Source: Micromonospora halotolerans
GTDB lineage: Bacteria > Actinomycetota > Actinomycetes > Mycobacteriales > Micromonosporaceae
DNA length: 64,000 nt
Assembly: GCF_032108445.1 (NCBI RefSeq)
Contig: NZ_CP134876.1
Span: forward strand, 2,914,001 to 2,978,000
Reading direction: 5' to 3'
The notes under the pieces are model-generated. The model saw only the letters and a program-made list of their open reading frames with translations, did not search any database and was not told where the DNA came from. The first letter of the stretch is position 1, and every line of letters begins with the position of its first letter. Positions 59,224-64,000 of the stretch are shown in pieces. Both the position numbers and the translations under genes were made by a program.

Positions 59224-60180
59224 TCAGCCGGCGGCGCGGAGGTAGCGCTCCGCGAGGGAGCGCAGGAGGTCGGCCAGCTCGGGCGGGTCCTCCATGGTGA
59301 AGTCGAGGTCGAGCAGGCCGAGCCAGACCGCGATCGTCTCCAGCCGGTCGGCGCCCGTGTGCAGGACGCAGGCCGCGTCGCCGGCCGGCTCGACGGTGCC
59401 GACGGCCGGGTTGATCCGGTCGGCCACCACCTCGGCGGGGGCGTGCACGCGGACGCGCGCCCGGTGCCGCCAGGCGGCCGAGGAGACCCCGTGCCGCACG
59501 CGGTCCACCACGTCCCCGGGCAGCTCGCGCGCCGCGAACCGCGGACCCGTCGGGGTACGCGGGCTGAGCCGGTCGACCCGGAAGGTGCGCCAGTCGTCCC
59601 GCGCCGGGTCGAAGGCCACCAGGTACCAGCGCCGGCCCCAGTTGACCAGCCGGTACGGCTCGACCTCCCGCCGGTCCGCGGTCCCGTCGTGCCGGACGTA
59701 GTCGAACCGCAGCCGCTCCCGGTCCCGGCAGGCCGCCCCGATCACGCTGAGCGTCCCGGCGTCCACGGTCGGGCCGGGCTGGTCGTGCGGCACGCGGACG
59801 GTGTGCGTGTGCAGGGCGGTGACCCGTCGGCGCAGCCGGTGGGGGAGCACCTGCTCCAGTTTGGCCAGCGCCCGCAGCGAGGTCTCCTCGATGCCGGCGA
59901 CGCTTCCGCCAGCGGCGGTCCGCAGCCCGACCGCCACCGCCACCGCCTCCTCGTCGTCCAGGAGCAGCGGAGGCAGGGCCGCTCCGGCGCCCAGCCGGTA
60001 GCCGCCGACCGCGCCCCGGGTGCCGTGCACCGGGTAGCCGAGCTCGCGCAGCCGCTCCACGTCGTTGCGCACGGTCCGGGCGCTCACCGCGAGGCGCTCG
60101 GCCAGTTCGGCGCCGGTCCAGTCGCGCGGGGTCTGCAGCAGCGAGAGCAGACGCAGCAGCCGCGCCGAGGTCTCCAACAT
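59224..60180 (-). CDS. WYL-domain transcriptional regulator (YafY type)
   Basis: 318 residues. HTH type 11 at the N-terminus (SARLLRLLSLLQTPRDWTGAELAERLAVSARTVRNDVERLRELGYPVHGTRGAVGGYRL), then the WYL domain with RRWYLVAFDPARDDWRTFRVDRLS and a C-terminal winged extension. WYL regulators sense a small ligand or nucleic acid. ATG 60180 lies 7 nt after CAGAAT on the minus strand. It is divergent from an epoxide hydrolase; a 27-bp palindrome lies between both promoters. Confidence 0.92.
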   Translation of the reverse strand: MLETSARLLRLLSLLQTPRDWTGAELAERLAVSARTVRNDVERLRELGYPVHGTRGAVGGYRLGAGAALPPLLLDDEEAVAVAVGLRTAAGGSVAGIEETSLRALAKLEQVLPHRLRRRVTALHTHTVRVPHDQPGPTVDAGTLSVIGAACRDRERLRFDYVRHDGTADRREVEPYRLVNWGRRWYLVAFDPARDDWRTFRVDRLSPRTPTGPRFAARELPGDVVDRVRHGVSSAAWRHRARVRVHAPAEVVADRINPAVGTVEPAGDAACVLHTGADRLETIAVWLGLLDLDFTMEDPPELADLLRSLAERYLRAAG

Positions 60181-60198
60181 TTCCCGGATTCTGCCACC

Positions 60199-60225
60199 GG
60201 ATTAGGAACGGACCGTTCCTAATCC
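60199..60225. promoter_or_regulatory. Palindromic operator between the WYL regulator and epoxide hydrolase genes
   Basis: GGATTAGGAACGG (60199-60211), A, then the exact complement CCGTTCCTAATCC (60213-60225). It lies between the two -10 hexamers (CAGAAT at 60193-60188 leftward, TACGCT at 60231-60236 rightward), covering both -35 regions. Binding by the WYL regulator would repress both genes. Confidence 0.88.
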
Positions 60226-60243
60226 CTTCCTACGCTCAGGGGC

Positions 60244-61434
60244 ATGGCAGACAACACCGCGATCGTCCCGTTCCGTATCGACGTCCCGCAGGCCGACCTG
60301 GACGACCTCGCCGACCGGCTGGCCCGGACCCGCTGGGCCGAGGAGCTGCCCGCCGACCCCGACCCGGCCGCCCCCGCCGGCCCGATCCCGCCCGGCTGGG
60401 AGTACGGCGTCCCGCTGAGCTGGGTGCGGCGGCTGGCCGAGCGCTGGCGCACCACCTACGACTGGCGGGAGTGGGAGGCGCGGCTCAACGCGTACCCGCA
60501 GTTCACCACCGAGATCGACGGCCAGCGGGTGCACTTCCTGCACGTCCGCTCGCCCGAGCCGGACGCCACCCCGCTGATCCTCACCCACGGCTGGCCGGGC
60601 ACCGTCGCGGAGTGGCTGGACGTGATCGGTCCGCTGACCGACCCGCGGGCGCACGGCGGCGACCCGGGCGAGGCCTTCCACCTGGTGGTCCCGTCGGTGC
60701 CGGGGTTCGGCTTCTCCGGGCCGACCCGGGAGCGCGGCTGGAACCGCCACCGGGTGGCCCGCGCCTGGGCCGAGCTGATGCGCCGCCTCGGCTACGAGCG
60801 GTACGGCGCGGCCGGCAACGACCTCGGCGCGTTCGTGTCGCCGGAGGTGGGCCGGGCCGACCCGGAGCACGTGCTGGGGGTGCACGTCACGCAGGTCTTC
60901 TCCCTGCCGTCCGGTGACCCGGCCGAACTGGCCGCCCTCACCGAGGAGGAGCGGGGCAAGGTGGCGTTCGCCGATTGGTTCGTGCAGCGGCGGGGCGGCT
61001 ACGACAAGCTGCACTCGACCGAGCCGCAGAACGTGGCCCACGCGCTGGCCGACTCGCCGGTGGGCCTGCTCGGCTGGCTGGGCCAGCTCATGGGCGACCA
61101 GATCGACGCCGACCACGTCCTCACCAACACGACCATCTACTGGCTGACCAACACGGCGGCCTCGGCGGCCCGCTACTACTACGAGGACGCCGAGGCCGTA
61201 CACCCGACGCAGAAGGTCAACGGGCGGGGCGCGGCGGCGCCGGAGCCGACCACGGTGCCGCTCGGCCTGGCCAACTTCGCCTGGGACTTCCAGTCGATCC
61301 GCACCCTCGCCGAGCGGGACCACAAGAACATCGTCAGCTGGCACACGTACGACCGGGGCGGGCACTTCGCCGCGCACCAGGTGCCCGACCTGTTCGTGGC
61401 GGACCTCCGGGAGTTCTTCGCCGCGCTGCGCTGA
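60244..61434 (+). CDS. Epoxide hydrolase family protein (alpha/beta hydrolase with EHN domain)
   Basis: 396 residues. The N-terminal EHN lid region ([23 protein letters not shown]), oxyanion segment [10 protein letters not shown], nucleophile Asp in [12 protein letters not shown] and the His near the end, [16 protein letters not shown]. This is the epoxide hydrolase N-terminal-domain family of alpha/beta hydrolases, converting epoxides to diols, or a related ester hydrolase. ATG 60244 stands 7 nt after TACGCT, leaderless. The divergent WYL regulator and the palindrome suggest substrate induction. Confidence 0.9.
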   Translation: MADNTAIVPFRIDVPQADLDDLADRLARTRWAEELPADPDPAAPAGPIPPGWEYGVPLSWVRRLAERWRTTYDWREWEARLNAYPQFTTEIDGQRVHFLHVRSPEPDATPLILTHGWPGTVAEWLDVIGPLTDPRAHGGDPGEAFHLVVPSVPGFGFSGPTRERGWNRHRVARAWAELMRRLGYERYGAAGNDLGAFVSPEVGRADPEHVLGVHVTQVFSLPSGDPAELAALTEEERGKVAFADWFVQRRGGYDKLHSTEPQNVAHALADSPVGLLGWLGQLMGDQIDADHVLTNTTIYWLTNTAASAARYYYEDAEAVHPTQKVNGRGAAAPEPTTVPLGLANFAWDFQSIRTLAERDHKNIVSWHTYDRGGHFAAHQVPDLFVADLREFFAALR

Positions 61435-61450
61435 GCGCGTACCCGGGGAC

Positions 61451-61506
61451 GGGTGTTAAGAAGGGCCCCTTCCTATGCCGTAGGCGTTAAGAAGGGGCCC
61501 TTCCTT
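61451..61506 (+). repeat. Dispersed 56-nt repeat element, copy B
   Basis: GTTAAGAAGGG...TTCCT occurs twice within it, with a short middle. It aligns without gaps to the reverse of 27601-27656. It lies between convergent stops (epoxide hydrolase and pstB). Confidence 0.75.
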
Positions 61507-61511
61507 GCACC

Positions 61512-62288
61512 TCAGCCGAAGCGGCCGGTGATGTAGTCCTCGGTCTTCTTCTGGCTCGGGTTGCTGAAGATCTTCTGGGTGTTGTCGTACTCGATCAGCC
61601 GGCCCGGGTCACCGGTCTTCTCGATGGAGAAGAAGGCGGTCCGGTCCGACACCCGCGCGGCCTGCTGCATGTTGTGCGTGACGATGATGATGGTGAACTT
61701 GTCCTTGAGCTGGAACATCAGGTCCTCGATGGCCAGCGTGGAGATCGGGTCCAGCGCCGAGCAGGGCTCGTCCATCAGCACCACCTGCGGCTCGACGGCG
61801 ATGGTGCGGGCGATGCAGAGCCGCTGCTGCTGACCGCCGGAGAGGCCGGCGCCCGGCTTGCCGAGCCGGTCCTTCACCTCGTCCCAGAGGTTCGCCGAGC
61901 GGAGCGCCTTCTCGGCGGCCTCCTCCAGGATCGACTTGCGCCGCACGCCGTTGAGCCGCAGGCCGGCCACCACGTTCTCGAAGATGCTCATGGTGGGGAA
62001 CGGGTTCGGCCGCTGGAAGACCATTCCGATCATCCGCCGCACCGCGGTGACGTCGACGTCCCGGTCGTAGACGTCCTGGCCGTCGATGGTCAGGCTGCCC
62101 TCGACCCGGGCGCCCGGGAGCACCTCGTGCATCCGGTTGACCGACCGCAGGAAGGTGGACTTGCCGCAGCCGGACGGGCCGATCAGGGCGGTGACCGTCT
62201 TCGGCTCGACGGTCAGGTTGATGTTCTCGATCGCCTTGAACCCGCCGTAGTAGGCGGAGACGTCGGTGGCTTCGATGCGCTTGGCCAT
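61512..62288 (-). CDS. pstB: Phosphate ABC transporter ATP-binding protein PstB
   Basis: 258 residues, the usual PstB length. Walker [18 protein letters not shown], signature [17 protein letters not shown], Walker [14 protein letters not shown] and the switch [18 protein letters not shown]. It energises high-affinity phosphate import with PstA, PstC and PstS. ATG 62288 ([10 protein letters not shown]) has GGAGG 11 nt upstream; 62312 is an alternative. 20 nt separate it from pstA. Confidence 0.97.
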   Translation of the reverse strand: MAKRIEATDVSAYYGGFKAIENINLTVEPKTVTALIGPSGCGKSTFLRSVNRMHEVLPGARVEGSLTIDGQDVYDRDVDVTAVRRMIGMVFQRPNPFPTMSIFENVVAGLRLNGVRRKSILEEAAEKALRSANLWDEVKDRLGKPGAGLSGGQQQRLCIARTIAVEPQVVLMDEPCSALDPISTLAIEDLMFQLKDKFTIIIVTHNMQQAARVSDRTAFFSIEKTGDPGRLIEYDNTQKIFSNPSQKKTEDYITGRFG

Positions 62289-62308
62289 GGTGGTGGTACC
62301 TCCGGGGT

Positions 62309-63397
62309 TCATCGGCCGAGCCGGTTACGACGGGCCAGCAACTTCGCCGCGACGGTCAGGACGAGGACGAGGGCGACCAGGGTCAGCGCCGCGGTCCACG
62401 CCCGTGCCGGCGAGTACTTCGAGGCCTCGCCGGCCTGCTGGTAGACGAAGAGGGCCAGCGACGACTGGTTGTTCTCGAACGGGTTGAAGTTGATCGCGGC
62501 GCCGCCGCCGGCCACGAGCAGCACCGGCGCGGTCTCGCCGGCCGCCCGCGCGATGGCGAGCATGATGCCGGTGACGATGCCGGGCAGCGCGGTCGGCAGC
62601 ACGACCCGCAGGATGGTCTTCCACTTCGGTACGCCGAGGGCGTAGGCGCCCTCGCGCAGCGGGGCCGGTACGAGGCGCAGCATCTCCTCGGTGGACCGGA
62701 CCACGGTCGGCAGCATGAGCACGCTCAGGGCCAGCGCGGCGGCGAAGCCGGAGAAGCCCGGCCGGCCGTCGTTGAACCACGGCGACACGATCAGCACCCA
62801 GAAGGCCAGCACGAACAGGCCGGTGACGATCGACGGGATGCCGGTCATCACGTCCACGAAGAAGCGGATGGTGAAGGCGAACCGGCCCCGGCCGTACTCG
62901 ACGATGTAGATCGCGCAGAGCACGCCGAGCGGGACGGTGATCAGCGTGGCGATGCCGACCTGCTCCAGGGTGCCGATGATGGCGTGGTAGGCGCCGCCGT
63001 TGGCGTCCCGGGCCCCGATGTTGTTCATCGAGGTGCCGAAGAAGTTGCCGTCCAGCCGCTCGGAGCCCTTGCTGACCAGGGTCCAGACCACCGAGGCCAG
63101 CGGCAGCACCGCCAGCACGAAGGCGGAGTGGATGAGCGCGCTCCAGGTCCGGTTGCGGGCGGCCCGGCGGCCCTCCACCGCGTTCGCGGCGGCGAAGAGG
63201 CCGGCCAGGTAGAGCAGCGCGCCGAGGACCACGACCAGGACCGGGCCGCCGATGCCGGCACCGTAGACGATACCGGCCGAGGCCAGCAGCGCCACCACGG
63301 CGATGACGGGCGCGGCGTACGCCGGAAGTCGCCGGGCCCGCAGCGTGAGCGGCTGGGCCGGGGGCTGCGGGCGGTGGGAGGTGACGGTGGTGGTCAT
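62309..63397 (-). CDS. pstA: Phosphate ABC transporter permease PstA
   Basis: 362 residues. About seven helices with the ABC permease EAA-type loop [71 protein letters not shown] and [15 protein letters not shown] are PstA typical. An N-terminal extension (about 100 residues with three extra helices) precedes the family core, a known feature in some actinobacteria. It overlaps pstC by 4 nt. Confidence 0.95.
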   Translation of the reverse strand: MTTTVTSHRPQPPAQPLTLRARRLPAYAAPVIAVVALLASAGIVYGAGIGGPVLVVVLGALLYLAGLFAAANAVEGRRAARNRTWSALIHSAFVLAVLPLASVVWTLVSKGSERLDGNFFGTSMNNIGARDANGGAYHAIIGTLEQVGIATLITVPLGVLCAIYIVEYGRGRFAFTIRFFVDVMTGIPSIVTGLFVLAFWVLIVSPWFNDGRPGFSGFAAALALSVLMLPTVVRSTEEMLRLVPAPLREGAYALGVPKWKTILRVVLPTALPGIVTGIMLAIARAAGETAPVLLVAGGGAAINFNPFENNQSSLALFVYQQAGEASKYSPARAWTAALTLVALVLVLTVAAKLLARRNRLGR

Positions 63398-63999
63398 GCG
63401 GCCGACTCCGTGAACTCGCGGCGGCGGTGGATGATCGCCCGCGCGGTGATGTTGACGATCAGCGTGATCGCGAAGAGCACCAGGCCGGAGGCGATCAGCG
63501 CGCCCCGGCCGGTGTCGTTCGCCTCGGCGAACCGGTTCGCGATGTTCGCGGCGATCGAGTTGCCGCCGCTCTGCAGGACGTTGAACGAGATGGCGTAGGT
63601 GGAGCCGAGGGTCAGCGCCAGGGCGATGGTCTCGCCGAGCGCGCGGCCCAGGCCCAGCATCACCGCGGCGATCACGCCCGGCCGGCCGTAGGGCAGGACC
63701 GCGGTGCGGACCATCTCCCAGCGGGTGGCGCCCAGGGCGAGGGCGGCCTCCTCGTTGGCGGTCGGGGTCTGCCGGAACACCTCGCGGGAGAGCGAGGTGA
63801 CGATGGGCAGCACCATGATCGCCAGCACCACCGAGCCGAGCAGGATCGAGTTCCCGTACGGGCCGTCGCCGAAGATCGGGATCCAGCCGAAGTACCGGTG
63901 CAGCCAGGCCGACAGGTCGGCGACCGGCTGGGCGAAGTAGTCCCGGCCCCAGAGCCCGAAGACCACGCTCGGCACGGCGGCCAGCAGGTCGATGAGGAA
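63394..63999 (-). CDS. pstC: Phosphate ABC transporter permease PstC (N-terminal part outside window)
   Basis: The frame stays open to the right edge, so the visible 201 residues are the C-terminal part. FLIDLLAAVPSVVFGLWG, SILLGSVVLAIMVLPIVTSLSREVFRQTPTANEEAALALGATRWEMVRTAVLPYGRPGVIAAVMLGLGRALGETIALAL is the PstC core with the EAA loop. The pst operon runs leftwards as pstC-pstA-pstB; pstS is expected beyond the edge. Confidence 0.96.
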   Translation of the reverse strand, partial: FLIDLLAAVPSVVFGLWGRDYFAQPVADLSAWLHRYFGWIPIFGDGPYGNSILLGSVVLAIMVLPIVTSLSREVFRQTPTANEEAALALGATRWEMVRTAVLPYGRPGVIAAVMLGLGRALGETIALALTLGSTYAISFNVLQSGGNSIAANIANRFAEANDTGRGALIASGLVLFAITLIVNITARAIIHRRREFTESAA

Positions 64000-64000
64000 G

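Overview
The window is chromosomal DNA from a very GC-rich actinomycete, most likely Micromonosporaceae (Micromonospora-like). Evidence for this is the strong GC bias in third codon positions, many GTG starts, a conservon (CvnA-D) operon, an actinobacterial-order gas-vesicle cluster, a SAM-IV riboswitch, a GroEL with a GGGEMDF-type tail and actinobacterial domain families (DUF3263, DUF4232, DUF4031, ECF41-like sigma factors). The genus is an inference. I see no tRNA, rRNA, CRISPR array, transposase or phage gene.

Layout. 1-2413: end of an ABC-2 permease, a DUF3263 protein, a PP2C-like protein and a GNAT enzyme. 2414-8019: gas-vesicle operon in the order (small protein)-(SRPBCC)-gvpA-F-G-O-J-L-S-K behind a SigB-like promoter, facing a two-domain CDC48-type AAA ATPase (8031-10253). 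10297-16285: leftward conservon operon of a membrane sensor-like protein, CvnA, CvnB, CvnC, CvnD and a small unknown protein. 16661-20409: an unusual hydrolase-ABC ATPase fusion with its permease. 20527-25869: DoxX, a DUF4232 lipoprotein with a 15-G tract, an ArsR/EamA divergent pair with twin operators, a SAM-I riboswitch before thrC, a candidate small RNA and a double-GNAT protein. 25922-31842: paaN, GNAT, cold-shock protein, a membrane protein and groEL with two CIRCE operators. 31909-43206: GNAT, membrane-anchored subtilase, glpD, lipoprotein, GlcD-like oxidase, DUF4031, HD protein, FUSC exporter and a SAM-IV-controlled class V aminotransferase. 43445-51836: PrsW protease, a 55-residue membrane protein, an orphan GroES-like protein, AI-2E transporter, DinG-type helicase, DUF402, an ECF41 sigma factor and PPK2. 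51957-53592: PHO-box-preceded DUF47/PiT phosphate uptake pair. 53636-64000: oxidoreductase, DinB, an HTH regulator with a small unknown gene, an ECF41/carboxymuconolactone-decarboxylase pair, NUDIX, a WYL regulator divergent from an epoxide hydrolase, and the 3' part of the leftward pstCAB operon.

How the parts work together. Phosphate is a recurring theme: PPK2 (polyphosphate), DUF47-PiT (low-affinity Pi uptake) with a PHO box in its upstream region, and PstCAB (high-affinity uptake). Methionine/SAM status is read twice by two unrelated riboswitch classes 20 kb apart. A striking general feature is the number of genes whose start codon lies 6-8 nt after a TANNNT hexamer, the signature of leaderless transcripts; this was used to settle many starts. 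Three divergent gene pairs or single genes carry clear palindromic operators (ArsR/EamA, WYL/epoxide hydrolase, the lipoprotein at 37649). The best candidate for something undescribed is the promoter-structure-terminator unit at 24671-24824, which looks like a small structured RNA gene.
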